A DNA stretch of 64,000 nucleotides. It comes from Geomonas sp. Red32. GTDB taxonomy: Bacteria; Desulfobacterota; Desulfuromonadia; Geobacterales; Geobacteraceae. The notes below the pieces were generated by a model. The model worked only from the letters and a program-made list of their open reading frames with translations, was not told the DNA's origin and did not search any database. The stretch is from the NCBI RefSeq assembly GCF_023652955.1, contig NZ_JAKLOY010000004.1:1-64000 (forward strand). The letters are read 5' to 3'. Shown in pieces: positions 16,867 to 29,115 of this stretch (its first letter is position 1; each line of letters begins with the position of its first letter). Both the position numbers and the translations under genes were made by a program.

Positions 16867-16881
16867 ACGTTTCTCTTAGAT

Positions 16882-17988
<1,107 letters not shown>

Positions 17989-17996
17989 GGGCCGGA

Positions 17997-18449
17997 TTAT
18001 TTCTTCAGAAGATCCTGGAGCTCGTTCATGAACTCGTTGATGTCTTTAAAGGAGCGGTAGACGGAGGCGAAGCGGACGTAGGCCACCTGGTCGACCTTGT
18101 GCAGCTCGGACATCACCCACTCGCCCAGCTGGGTGCTCGGGATTTCCTTCTCCCCGCTCTCCTGAAGGGTGGTCTCCAGACGGTCCACCAGGCGCTCGAT
18201 GGTCTCCACCGAGACCGGACGCTTCTCGCACGCCTTCTGGATCCCGGAGACGAGCTTCATCCGGTCGAACGCCTCGCGCCGTCCGTCGCGCTTGGTGACC
18301 AGCGGGAGAATCTCCTCCACCCTCTCGTGGGTGGTGAAGCGTTTGCCGCAGGACTCGCACTCGCGCCGGCGCCTGATGGTGGCGCCCCCCTTGTCGGGAC
18401 GGGAATCGACGACTTTACTGTCGGCGAAGCCGCAGAACGGGCATTTCAT
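17997..18449 (-). CDS. nrdR: Transcriptional repressor of ribonucleotide reductase genes
   Basis: A 150-residue protein with an N-terminal zinc ribbon ([18 protein letters not shown] ... [17 protein letters not shown]) and an ATP-cone domain ([20 protein letters not shown]). NrdR senses ATP/dATP and represses nrd genes through NrdR boxes. Its start overlaps the deaminase stop by four bases, so it is translationally coupled. Confidence 0.97.
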   Translation of the reverse strand: MKCPFCGFADSKVVDSRPDKGGATIRRRRECESCGKRFTTHERVEEILPLVTKRDGRREAFDRMKLVSGIQKACEKRPVSVETIERLVDRLETTLQESGEKEIPSTQLGEWVMSELHKVDQVAYVRFASVYRSFKDINEFMNELQDLLKK

Positions 18450-18901
18450 TTCTCGGCCTCCTCGTACTTCTCAACCAGCACGCCGGACTGCTGGATCATC
18501 TGTTCGGCCAGCTGGTCGGGGTACCCGGTGAGGTAGACCACCCGTTTGATCCCGGCGTTGATGATCATCTTCGAACAGATGATGCAGGGCATGGTATTGC
18601 AGTAGAGGGTCGCCCCCTCGATGGAGGTGCCGTGCTTGGCGGCCTGGATGATGGCATTCTGCTCGGCGTGCAGGCCGCGGCAGAGCTCGTGACGCTCACC
18701 GGAGGGGATCCCGAGCTGCTCGCGGAGGCAGCCGACATCCAGGCAGTGGGCGGTCCCGGAGGGGGCGCCGTTGTATCCGGTGGCGAGGATATTCTTGTCT
18801 TTGACGATTACTGCGCCGACGTGACGCCTGAGGCAGGTGGATCGCTTGGACACCAGGCGAGTGATCTCGATGAAGTACTCATCCCAGGTAGGACGGGTCA
18901 T
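18446..18901 (-). CDS. dCMP deaminase (ComEB-like)
   Basis: A 151-residue zinc deaminase. The catalytic signature is [18 protein letters not shown] with [16 protein letters not shown], and an extra zinc-site stretch [15 protein letters not shown] lies near the N-terminus. It converts dCMP to dUMP for thymidylate synthesis. It is the promoter-proximal gene of the operon that continues with nrdR and rib genes. Confidence 0.92.
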   Translation of the reverse strand: MTRPTWDEYFIEITRLVSKRSTCLRRHVGAVIVKDKNILATGYNGAPSGTAHCLDVGCLREQLGIPSGERHELCRGLHAEQNAIIQAAKHGTSIEGATLYCNTMPCIICSKMIINAGIKRVVYLTGYPDQLAEQMIQQSGVLVEKYEEAEK

Positions 18902-19029
18902 AAAAGGCCCCTTTTGGTGTGAAATTTGCTCACTGTAGCCGATTCACGCGGGCCGGTCAAGCAGCGTCAGGCGCCGTTCCAAAAATGCTTGCCCCAGGAG
19001 TCGAAAGTAGTGTAGGAAGGATACCCCCC

Positions 19030-19282
19030 GGAGTCTTTGCCACGGAGAAAATCTGAGTAAAATCTGAGAAAGCTCAACTCCTGGCCACGGAGAAAATCTC
19101 TTGAGGGAAAGGCTAAGTCACAATTCCAGAAGCCTTTACACTTAAAAAGAATCTGTTTTCTCCGCTTTACTCCGTGTCTCCGTGGCTGAATTTCAGTTTT
19201 CTGTATTTCTCGGATGTTCCCTGTGTCTCCGTGGTTGATGATTTGCCTTTCTCAGATTTTCTCCGTGCCTCCGTGGCAGGAA
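19030..19282. repeat. Cluster of CCACGGAG / CTCCGTGG repeats upstream of tex
   Basis: The 404-base gap 18902-19305 has no gene. GCCACGGAGAAAATCTGAG at about 19039 and GCCACGGAGAAAATCTC at 19084 face inverted CTCCGTGTCTCCGTGGC at 19170-19186, a degenerate unit near 19222 and CTCCGTGCCTCCGTGGCAGG at 19261-19280. The array can form alternative long hairpins just before the tex ribosome binding site. Confidence 0.75.
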
Positions 19283-19305
19283 TTTTCCCCCAAGGAGTAT
19301 AGAAG

Positions 19306-21648
<2,343 letters not shown>

Positions 21649-21667
21649 GATTCGGCCGGCGCCGGAG

Positions 21668-21780
21668 CCCCCCCTCCCCTGGAGGGAGGGGGTTGGGGGG
21701 TGGGGGAAGTTTCCGCGGAGTACCGGAGGCCGGCCTCCCCCTCTCCCTGCCCCTCCCCCTCAAGGGGGGAGGGAACAGAG
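21668..21780. repeat. Dispersed palindromic repeat, double unit
   Basis: CCCCCCCTCCCCTGGAGGGA-GGGGGTTGGGGGGTGGGGG, then GGCCTCCCCCTCTCCCTGCC and CCTCAAGGGGGGAGGGAAC. A similar double unit is at 36683-36797, including the linker TCCGCGGAGTACCGGAGGCC versus CTACGGAGTACCGAAGCCGG. Confidence 0.75.
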
Positions 21781-21825
21781 ATGTTCCTTTCGCTGGAGGG
21801 GGCGCTTTCGCGGCTGCTAAAACAA

Positions 21826-21862
21826 GAAGAGGGGGAGCTTTCGGCTCCCCCTCTTCTTTCAT
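21826..21862 (+). terminator. Bidirectional rho-independent terminator between tex and the zinc-ribbon gene
   Basis: GAAGAGGGGGAGC (21826-21838), loop TTTCG, GCTCCCCCTCTTC (21844-21856), followed by TTTCATTTT and preceded by A-rich sequence. The two flanking genes converge here. Confidence 0.9.
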
Positions 21863-21894
21863 TTTGGCTGTTGCGGCGGGACACCCCGCCTTTT

Positions 21895-22350
21895 TTATGC
21901 GGTCCGCAGCAGTTTGCGGCCGCTCTTGAAGACCACCTCGATCTTCCCGGCCTGGGTGGCGGCGACAAGGCCGATGCCGAAGGTCGGGTGGCTCACCAGG
22001 GTGTTGGACCGGAAGGTAGCGTTCATGCTGTAGGGAACCGCCTTGTCCGGGTCGTGCGGGGCGATCGCCTCTTCCCAGATCGCCTCGTCGGAGAGCACCG
22101 GAGTCTTGGTCCTTCCCGCGGTGGCCCTGGCCGGCTTGGCCGCGGTGGATCTGGTCACCGCCGCCTTCGGCTCCCTGGCCTCCTTCGCCTCCTTGGCCGG
22201 GCGATGGTTGTGCTCGCTGCCACAGGTGTTGCACTTCACCCTGACCACCAGGGTCCCCACCATGGCGACGATAGTGTGGTTCAAGAGCGCCTTGCACCGC
22301 GTACACTGCGAATCGATGTTATCTCCAGCCGATACTGCTCTTCTCTCCAT
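21895..22350 (-). CDS. Zinc-ribbon protein with Ala/Pro/Lys linker and SH3-like tail
   Basis: A 151-residue protein. An N-terminal C4 zinc ribbon is formed by CTRCKALLNH and VKCNTCGSEHNH. A charged low-complexity linker (residues 50-85, AKEAKEAREPKAAV...) joins a C-terminal SH3-like segment, HPTFGIGLVAATQAGKIEVVFKSG, which resembles tails that follow the pattern HPxFGxGxV. It has the look of a nucleic-acid-associated protein. Function unknown. Confidence 0.75.
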   Translation of the reverse strand: MERRAVSAGDNIDSQCTRCKALLNHTIVAMVGTLVVRVKCNTCGSEHNHRPAKEAKEAREPKAAVTRSTAAKPARATAGRTKTPVLSDEAIWEEAIAPHDPDKAVPYSMNATFRSNTLVSHPTFGIGLVAATQAGKIEVVFKSGRKLLRTA

Positions 22351-22375
22351 TGGTCCTCCATGACCTCTTTGGGAA

Positions 22376-22414
22376 ACAAAAAGGGTTTAACCGCATGGGT
22401 TAAACCCCCTTTTT
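22376..22414. terminator. Hairpin with A/T flanks, probable terminator
   Basis: GGGTTTAACC (22383-22392), loop GCATG, GGTTAAACCC (22398-22407), with AAAAA before and TTTTT after. It lies between the PAP2 gene and the zinc-ribbon gene, both on the minus strand, and would end the PAP2 transcript. Confidence 0.75.
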
Positions 22415-22552
22415 CAGTATGGTCAAGGACGGTGGGCCGGTACCCTTCCGCCTCTCGTGTCATCTTTAGCACCGCTTTAATTCTCGACCGGCGCGCCTTT
22501 GAAATATAAGGGATTTAGCTCATCGATGCAAGCGAAAAGTGGCCGGGGATTG

Positions 22553-23398
22553 TCATCGGCAGCCATCCGGCGCCCGGCACCCTCCCCTTCCCGCCAGCTG
22601 CGGCGCGCCGCCGAAAAGGATCTGGCAGACGGTGGCCTCGGTGGCCAGCCCGAAGTAGATTCCCGCCAGCACGTCGCTTAAGAAATGATAGCTGGTCAAC
22701 ATGAGCGCCACCGCCAGCAAGGCGCAACCAGCCAGCGCCCAGCCGCGGCTCCACGGAAAGAAGCGGGCCGCCGCCGCCAGCAGCGCCGCCGCCACCAGCA
22801 TGTGGCCGGAGGGAAACCCCACCCACCCTTCGTTGCCGCGAAACCAGTGGAAGGCGGCCGCCTCATGCCCCTCGAGCCAATCCCTGGTGGTGGTCCGGCC
22901 GAAGAACAACTTGAGCAGCTGCTTCATGGCGAAAGAGACCGGCGCCGTCCAGGCGGCCAGGTGGCACAGCCGGGTCAGCGAGTCGTCGATCCCTCTCCTG
23001 CGCCGGACGAGGTAGGCGATACCGGCCGCCGCGGTGACCGCCACCACCGAGGCGAGCAGCAAGTCCGGGAGGTCGGTGGTGCGCTTTTGCCACTCCTTGA
23101 TCGAGAACAGGTTCCTCTTCACCCAGTGGGCCACCGGGAGGTCGAGAAAGGAGACGCAGAGGTACGTGAGCGGCCCGGCCACCAGGGTAATGCGGATCCA
23201 TCTCTGCAGAAAGCGGCGATTGGTCAACGCTGACACTCCCGAGCGGGTGGTGAGGGAACTGACATACCTACCATACTTTGCCCACGAGTAAAAGCCGAAA
23301 GGAAAGGGAGGAAAATCGGACGGGAGGAAAAACGGCGCATCTTGGCGGGTTGGTGCCGGATCGGGAGTGATTGGCCGGGGCGGCACGCGGTGTGACAT
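22553..23398 (-). CDS. PAP2-family membrane phosphatase
   Basis: A 281-residue integral membrane protein with the three PAP2 motifs: KQLLKLFFGRTTTRDW (motif 1), GFPSGHM (motif 2) and TSYHFLSDVLAG (motif 3, with the catalytic His and Asp; the usual Arg is Tyr). About five to six membrane segments are predicted by eye. Such enzymes dephosphorylate lipid phosphates. An ATG at 23398 lies 11 bases after AGGAGG, but the first 55 residues are proline-rich and poorly conserved-looking, and a TTG near 23228 after CGGGAG could be the real start. Confidence 0.85.
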   Translation of the reverse strand: MSHRVPPRPITPDPAPTRQDAPFFLPSDFPPFPFGFYSWAKYGRYVSSLTTRSGVSALTNRRFLQRWIRITLVAGPLTYLCVSFLDLPVAHWVKRNLFSIKEWQKRTTDLPDLLLASVVAVTAAAGIAYLVRRRRGIDDSLTRLCHLAAWTAPVSFAMKQLLKLFFGRTTTRDWLEGHEAAAFHWFRGNEGWVGFPSGHMLVAAALLAAAARFFPWSRGWALAGCALLAVALMLTSYHFLSDVLAGIYFGLATEATVCQILFGGAPQLAGRGGCRAPDGCR

Positions 23399-23511
23399 CC
23401 ATGGCTGTACCTCCTGTGCGGATGGTATGCCCCCCTCCGGCCACCGGGACCGGAGGGGATCAGCTCAAGCATGAGATACCGGGGGAGGGTTGTCAAGGAA
23501 GGGGCCGGGAA

Positions 23512-24876
23512 CTACTTCCCCTTCAGTTTGGACTTCTCCAGGTTGAACTGCAGCATGACGTAGGCGAAGTGAGCGTCCTCCCCCCCTCCTACCTGCCGGA
23601 AGTAGGGACCGGAGAAGAAGTGGTCGTAGGCGATGATCGCCGAGTAGTTGCCGGAGAAGGTGTAGGTCAGGGCGAGGTCGGTCTCCAGGCCGAGGTTGGT
23701 GCTTAAGCCGTCCTCGACGGCGGCGGCGGTAAAGTAGTGCCCGGTGGCGGAAAGGTTGAGCTCCTTGGTGACATCGATGCCGTAGCCCAGGGTGTACACC
23801 TGCAGGCCGCTGGCATGGTGACCGGCCACGTTGGCGCCGGAAAGGTCGGCGAAAAGGTTCATGTCGCCGATAATGCTCGTGTCGTTGGAGGGGTTATGGA
23901 ACTCGTAGCGGCTAGATCCCCCCTCGGCCGCACCCTTGCTGCCGGTCCCCCCGGCGTACCCGCCCCAGAGCTTGTGGTGCATCCCGCCACCCTCGAATTC
24001 GCCGGTCAGGTCGAGATGGCCGCCGAAGGCGCTCACGCCGGTATTCGATCCGGTGGAGGGGTTTAATATCCTCCCGTTCTGGTACACCGGCTCGATCTCT
24101 ACGGAGAGCGGTCCGAGCTTGGTGGTCCCCCGGATGCCGTAGCTGTTAACGGTCTGGCCGGGCGCTCCCGCCACCTCCTGGTAGTCCCGGAGGAAGTATC
24201 CCTCCAGAGCCTTCCCCTCCCCGAGGGTCCAGGTTCCGTAGGCGCCGGCGAGGTTCCCTTTCACCCCGTCGGACCACGGCGTCACGTAGCCGCCGCCCAA
24301 AAGGTCGAGGGAGAGGGTATCGGTAGGCTGGATGCGCAGCCGCCCGCCGTCGTAGGTGAGCCCGTTGAAAAAGGCGTCGGCGCCGAGCATGAAGCTGCTC
24401 CCGTAGACGAATTCCTGCCGCCCCCCCTTGAGGGAGAGGAGGTCACTCCCCGGAATCCTGGCCTCCAGGTACCCCTGGTAGAGCGCCAGTTGCCAATCGT
24501 CGTCCCTTCTCCCGGTGAAGCCGTAAAGCTGCCCCTCGACGTGAAGGTCGAGATAGTCGGTGGGATGCCAGAAGGCGTACGGCTTGGCGCGGTAGACGAA
24601 GCGCCCTTCGGAGTGCTCGGGAAGGTAGCTGAAGGCACCGAGGGCCAGGTTCCCCGCCCCCTCCCCCCTCACGAAACCGTTCACCCCGAAGCGGTAGAGA
24701 ACCTCGGCCTTGGCCTCCGGAGTCTCGGTCGGGGGAGGTCCCGGCACCGAGGTGGGACCGGGAGAGTTCTCTCCGCCTGCCTCCGCCACCGAAACTGCCG
24801 GCGCCGGATTCTCAGCCCGCGCACTCCCCGCCGCCATCACCGACAACGCCACCGCTACCAGCACACGCCCAACCAT
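23512..24876 (-). CDS. Outer-membrane beta-barrel porin-like protein (alginate-export-like)
   Basis: A 454-residue protein with a signal peptide (VLVAVALSVMAAGSARA, cleavage after ARA), a Pro/Glu-rich linker of about 35 residues and then a long chain of amphipathic strands rich in Gly/Tyr/aromatics (RFVYRAKPYAFWHPTDYLDLHVEGQLYG, LRIQPTDTLSLDLLGGGY). The mid-section LKGGRQEFVYGSSFMLGADAFFNGL resembles AlgE/alginate-export family porins. The last strand ends YVMLQFNLEKSKLKGK, without a final Phe. The substrate is unknown. An inverted repeat lies in its leader. Confidence 0.8.
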   Translation of the reverse strand: MVGRVLVAVALSVMAAGSARAENPAPAVSVAEAGGENSPGPTSVPGPPPTETPEAKAEVLYRFGVNGFVRGEGAGNLALGAFSYLPEHSEGRFVYRAKPYAFWHPTDYLDLHVEGQLYGFTGRRDDDWQLALYQGYLEARIPGSDLLSLKGGRQEFVYGSSFMLGADAFFNGLTYDGGRLRIQPTDTLSLDLLGGGYVTPWSDGVKGNLAGAYGTWTLGEGKALEGYFLRDYQEVAGAPGQTVNSYGIRGTTKLGPLSVEIEPVYQNGRILNPSTGSNTGVSAFGGHLDLTGEFEGGGMHHKLWGGYAGGTGSKGAAEGGSSRYEFHNPSNDTSIIGDMNLFADLSGANVAGHHASGLQVYTLGYGIDVTKELNLSATGHYFTAAAVEDGLSTNLGLETDLALTYTFSGNYSAIIAYDHFFSGPYFRQVGGGEDAHFAYVMLQFNLEKSKLKGK

Positions 24877-24922
24877 CTACCCCTCCTCGTTCGCTCGCAT
24901 CGTTCATACTGTTAATCGGCAG

Positions 24923-24953
24923 CGGCCGGGAAAATATGAGGATTTTCCGGCCG
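24923..24953 (-). promoter_or_regulatory. Hairpin in the leader of the porin gene
   Basis: CGGCCGGAAAAT pairs with ATTTTCCCGGCCG, 12 bp with one bulged base, about 50 bases before the porin start codon. The remaining bases of the 365-base gap 24877-25241 show nothing recognisable. Confidence 0.4.
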
Positions 24954-25241
24954 AAACCGCGGCTCGTTTCGCGAAATTGAAAATTGAAATCGTTTATAGG
25001 GTGCAGAAGGCGGATTGTCAACCATTTAATGAGGGAGCCTGTGAAAAAAAGATGCCGGATGAGCCCACCACGGGGGTGCCGTCGAATGGGATGAGTAAGG
25101 GAGAGATCACGGAAACGCGGGGCAGAGGGAGGGTATGGTCTCAACGGCGGGAGGGAGTGGAGCCGTAAAGAGTGGCTGAGGTGAGGGTCCGATCTGCACG
25201 GCGGGAGCGTGCGGAATGGGGAAGAGGGTTTCGGGCGGGGA

Positions 25242-25625
25242 TCAGCGATCTTCCTGCAGCTTGGCGAGGCATCGAGAGATGGCCAGGAAAAGGGTGGCGT
25301 AATCGACCGGCTTGAACACGTAATGATCGATAGGTTTCTCTTCGCCCAAGGCTTCGACGAGCGCCCCCTTTCCGGTGTCGGCGGTGACCACGATGAACAT
25401 GGTCTCGGGACTCATCTCACGTATCGCCCGGATCATCCAGGCTCCCCCCATGCCGGGCATGTTGAGGTCGGTGACCACGATCTGCGGCCGGCGCTCGGCG
25501 AAGAGCTCCACCCCTTCCCTGCCGTTGGCGGCGCTCAGGAAATCCACCGCGGGGAATTTCCTGCGCAGGATCGAGCAGAGAATCTCGCGGGTGTCCTGGT
25601 CGTCTTCGACAATCATGATTTCCAC
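25242..25625 (-). CDS. Single-domain response regulator
   Basis: A 127-residue CheY-like receiver: acidic pair EDD near residue 7, phosphoacceptor Asp in VVTDLNMPGMGG, Thr in VVTADTG and Lys in YVFKPVDY. There is no output domain. It is two bases after the histidine kinase gene and is probably its partner. Confidence 0.93.
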   Translation of the reverse strand: MEIMIVEDDQDTREILCSILRRKFPAVDFLSAANGREGVELFAERRPQIVVTDLNMPGMGGAWMIRAIREMSPETMFIVVTADTGKGALVEALGEEKPIDHYVFKPVDYATLFLAISRCLAKLQEDR

Positions 25626-25627
25626 GC

Positions 25628-27484
25628 TTACACCTCGATCCTGAACTCGGCGCCGTCACCGTTGTTGCGTGCGGAGAGACGGCCACCCATGTTTTTTTCG
25701 ATGATGGTCTTGGACATGAAGAGCCCCACCCCGGTCCCCAGTTGCGGCCCCTTGGTGGTGAAGTAGGGGTCGAAGATCTTGGCCATGATCTCGTCCGGAA
25801 TCCCCCCGGCGTTATCGGCGATGGTGACCACGGTTCGCCCGTCCTGGGCGTCGAGGGTGATGACCACGCGGGGGTCGCGGATCCCCCGTTCCTTCACGGC
25901 ATCTCTCGCATTGACCAGGATGTTCAAAAGGACCTGGGAGAACTCGTTGGGATAGCCGGACACCAGCGAATCCTGGTGGGCCACCACCTGGATATCGATC
26001 TGCTGCCCCTGCAGGGTCCCCTCCATGAGGGATAGGGTCTTGGAGACCTCCTCCCCCACCCTGAAAGTTATCTTATCCTTGTTCGGGTGGAAGAAATTTC
26101 TGAAATCGTCGATGGTCCGCGACATGTGCTGGATCACCTCCAGCGACTTGCGGGTGTTCTCCTCCAAAAAGAGCTGGTCGGTCTCGTCGAGAGTCAGAAA
26201 GAGAGTGGGCTTTTGCACCAGAAGCGAAAGGGAATTGAGCGGCTGGCGCCATTGGTGGGCGATGTTGCCGATCATCTCCCCCATGGCCGCCTGGCGGCTC
26301 TGCTGGATCAGCATCCGCTCCTGCCGGCGCAACTCCTCCAGGGTCCTGAGCTTTTCCGAGGTCTCCCGGTTGAGCTCCTCGATGCTGCGCGAAAGGCGCT
26401 GCTCGGCCAGGTCCCGCTCCTGAGCCCGTTTCTGCAACAGGTTGGAGGCCTGCACCAGGGCGTCGGCCACCTCGGCGGTCTCCCTGACGGTCTTGTCGGC
26501 GACCGGCCCGGCCACCTCGCCGGCTCCGATAGCGAGGGCAGGGGCGACGAGCGACTGGATATCGCCGGCGATGCGGTGGGCGATGGTAGTGGCAAGCAGG
26601 ATTCCCACCAGCGAAAGGAGGGTGGCCCCCCCGGCGGCCAGGGCCATCCAGCGGTACATGTCGGCCATCACCTGCGACATCGGGACCCCGAAGGAAAGGG
26701 TCCATCCGGTCATGAGCGACCTGCTGAAGGCCACCAGCGCGGTCACCCCGGCCACGTTTTTCACCTCGCCGGTTCCGGTCTCCACCCCGGCTCTGGCCGC
26801 CCGGCGGAAATCGGCACCGGCCTTGGTCCCGACGAAGCGTTCCGGCTGCGAAGTCCTGGCCACGATGACGTTGTTGCGGTCGAGCACCGTGCAGTACCTG
26901 CCGTCCGGGAGCGACTGGTTTCGCAACAGAGCGGTCATCCTGTCGGACGGAAACGCGAGCGAGAGGTCGTACCGGACGCTTCCGTTGACGAAGACCGGGA
27001 CGTCGATGGCGATCATCGGGCGCTTGGTGACGGCCCCGAAGAAGAGATTGCTGATGACGGGGCGGCCGGTGGAGAAGATGGCCTTGACCAGTTCGTGGTT
27101 GGCGCGCTTGGGAAGGGGAGTGCCGAAGGGGCGAAACGAGTTGACCAGCTGCTGGCCGGAGCTGTCCGCGACGATGATGTCGCAGCCGGGATAGGCCTGG
27201 AGCAGTTCGTGGGTCTGGCGGTGGATGTCGGCGAAGTCTCCCTTGGCAAAGGAGGGAGAGGTGGCCAGGGCGAGGAGGGCGGATTGCATGGTGGCGAGCT
27301 CGCGGTCCACCACCATCCCCATGATGCGGGCGGTGGAAAGCATCGACCGGTGGAGCCCCTCCACCTTGCTCGTGTACGCGTACCATACCAGCACGCCCGA
27401 GATCAACCAGACCGGCAAAACGCAAGCCAGCACCAGGCAGGTCAGTTGAAACCGGATGGTGGTGCGTTTTCTGGCACTCGGCAT
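25628..27484 (-). CDS. Membrane sensor histidine kinase with periplasmic Cache-type domain
   Basis: A 618-residue kinase. Membrane segments near residues 12-34 and 270-292 flank a 235-residue periplasmic region resembling double Cache domains (ATSPSFAKGDFADIHRQTHELLQAYPGCDIIVADSSG). A coiled-coil (330-390) leads to the H-box AMGEMIGNIAHQWRQPLN with the phospho-His near residue 410. The HATPase domain has N-box ILVNARDAVKERG and GTGVGLFMSKTIIEKNMGG. The signal is unknown; Cache domains often bind small organic acids or amino acids. It is co-transcribed with a receiver-only protein. Confidence 0.92.
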   Translation of the reverse strand: MPSARKRTTIRFQLTCLVLACVLPVWLISGVLVWYAYTSKVEGLHRSMLSTARIMGMVVDRELATMQSALLALATSPSFAKGDFADIHRQTHELLQAYPGCDIIVADSSGQQLVNSFRPFGTPLPKRANHELVKAIFSTGRPVISNLFFGAVTKRPMIAIDVPVFVNGSVRYDLSLAFPSDRMTALLRNQSLPDGRYCTVLDRNNVIVARTSQPERFVGTKAGADFRRAARAGVETGTGEVKNVAGVTALVAFSRSLMTGWTLSFGVPMSQVMADMYRWMALAAGGATLLSLVGILLATTIAHRIAGDIQSLVAPALAIGAGEVAGPVADKTVRETAEVADALVQASNLLQKRAQERDLAEQRLSRSIEELNRETSEKLRTLEELRRQERMLIQQSRQAAMGEMIGNIAHQWRQPLNSLSLLVQKPTLFLTLDETDQLFLEENTRKSLEVIQHMSRTIDDFRNFFHPNKDKITFRVGEEVSKTLSLMEGTLQGQQIDIQVVAHQDSLVSGYPNEFSQVLLNILVNARDAVKERGIRDPRVVITLDAQDGRTVVTIADNAGGIPDEIMAKIFDPYFTTKGPQLGTGVGLFMSKTIIEKNMGGRLSARNNGDGAEFRIEV

Positions 27485-27788
27485 GGGACCCCTCGCCGCT
27501 GCGTCGGCCTTTAAGGGAATAGCGCGGGACGACCGGAAAGGTCACTCCACGGCAACGGGCGGCTCAAAGCTGGTACGTGCATACGAAACCACGAAACGAG
27601 ATTTCCACAATATAGAACAACTCCCAGGTTGTCAAGAAAGGGGCCGGTCTCAATGATTCTCGTAAGGCGCCTCAAAAGGGGACCCACGGGAGGAAGAAGA
27701 GAACGGAGGGGGGAGTTTCTATAAAAGAGGAATTTTCCCACTGGATGTTGTAGTATCGGCTCCCGTCAAATCCAATTACGAGGCTCCC

Positions 27789-28799
27789 ATGACAGGTTCT
27801 CCATACATCTCGGTAGTGATGCCGGTGCGAAACGAAGAGCGTTATCTCGAGGCGGCGCTGGACTCCCTTTTCCGGCAGACGGTCGATGACTGGGAGCTGA
27901 TAGCGGTCGACGACGGCTCGACCGACCGTACCGGCGCCATTCTGGAAGCGGCCGCCCACCGCGATCCGCGGGTGCGTCCCCTGCGGCGCGAAGGGGGCGG
28001 GCTGGTCGCGGCCCTCAACGCGGGGATGGCCCTTTGCCGGGGGGAGCTGGTGGCACGGATGGACGGCGACGACATCTCCCATCCCCGCCGGTTCGAGCGG
28101 CAGGCCGCCCACTTGGAGGCGCATCCCGAGACAGGCCTGGTGGCGGCCGAGTTCCGGCACTTCCCGCGCCATTCACTCAGAAGGGGAATGGCCGACTACG
28201 AGAGGTGGCAAAACGGACTTTCCAGCCACGAGCTCATCCTGCGGGACCTCTTCGTGGAGTCCCCCTTCGTCCACCCGGGGGTCATGCTGCGCCGAAGCCT
28301 TCTCGAACGGGCGGGGGGGTACCGCGACCTGGGGTGGGCGGAGGATTACGACCTTTGGCTGCGGCTGGCGGCCCAGGGGGTGAGATTCGCCCGGCTCCCC
28401 GGTCCACTCATCTTCTGGCGCGACCACCCGGAGCGGGCCACCCGGACCATGGACGACTACGCCGCCCACGCCATGCGGGCCTGCAAGCTCCACCACCTGA
28501 GGCGGGGCTTTCTGGCCGGCGCCGGGGAAGTGGTGCTGGCCGGGGCGGGACGGGAGGCGCGGGCCTGGCAACGGCTCCTCGACGCCGAGGGGATCCGGGT
28601 CGGCCATTGGCTGGACATCGATCCCAAAAAGCTCGGGAGGACACTGCACGGAGCGCCGGTGATCCGGCCGCAGGAGCTGGAGCTTGCCGGAAGGAAGATG
28701 CTCTGCGCCATCGGCCTGAGAGGGGCACGCGAAGCGTTCCGCGGCACCGCCCAAGGGATCGGCTGGAAGGAAGGGGTGGACTTCGTCTGCGTGGCCTAA
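27789..28799 (+). CDS. Glycosyltransferase family 2 fused to a PglD-like Rossmann segment
   Basis: A 336-residue protein. Residues 1-240 form a GT-A glycosyltransferase: VVMPVRNEERYLEAALDSL, VDDGSTDRTG, the DXD motif ARMDGDDISHP and WAEDYDLWLRLA. From about residue 248 a second piece begins VVLAGAGREARAWQRLLDAEG and continues LDIDPKKLGRTLHGAPVI, which resembles the NAD-fold head of PglD/NeuD-type acyltransferases or sugar-modifying proteins. GAGG in AATTACGAGGCTCCC precedes the start. The upstream 304 bases (27485-27788) show nothing recognisable. The gene is alone, flanked by a gene scrap. Confidence 0.85.
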   Translation: MTGSPYISVVMPVRNEERYLEAALDSLFRQTVDDWELIAVDDGSTDRTGAILEAAAHRDPRVRPLRREGGGLVAALNAGMALCRGELVARMDGDDISHPRRFERQAAHLEAHPETGLVAAEFRHFPRHSLRRGMADYERWQNGLSSHELILRDLFVESPFVHPGVMLRRSLLERAGGYRDLGWAEDYDLWLRLAAQGVRFARLPGPLIFWRDHPERATRTMDDYAAHAMRACKLHHLRRGFLAGAGEVVLAGAGREARAWQRLLDAEGIRVGHWLDIDPKKLGRTLHGAPVIRPQELELAGRKMLCAIGLRGAREAFRGTAQGIGWKEGVDFVCVA

Positions 28800-28802
28800 C
28801 TC

Positions 28803-29015
28803 CGGCCGCCCAAGGTAAACGGGAAGGGATCCGATCGAGGCGGCGCCGAACATGTAGGCGTTGGTGTTCCCGGAGGTCCCGACGAAGAACATCATGCTCT
28901 TGTCGGGGGTGAGGAACCCGTGGAAGTTCGGGGAGCCCGGCACGCTCACCGCCCCGTTGGAGGCCACGTCGAAGTAGACACCGGTGGAGGGGGGACCGTA
29001 GAGTTTCTGTGTCAA
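28803..29015 (-). pseudogene. Scrap of a secreted/repeat-type protein gene
   Basis: A minus-strand frame reads GVYFDVASNGAVSVPGSPNF and FLTPDKSMMFFVGTSGNTNAYMFGAAS before dissolving into antisense of the glycosyltransferase. This looks like the C-terminal part of an extracellular beta-rich protein with both ends lost. No ribosome binding site or signal peptide is seen. The parent family was not recognised. Confidence 0.4.
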
Positions 29016-29115
29016 TTACAATAGTGGGCACATCATGGGATTCTTTGTAGACAATTAACGGCAGGAGCGATTCAGATGGAAGGGAAATTGAGTCGTTGCC
29101 TGGCGGCTGTAGTTC

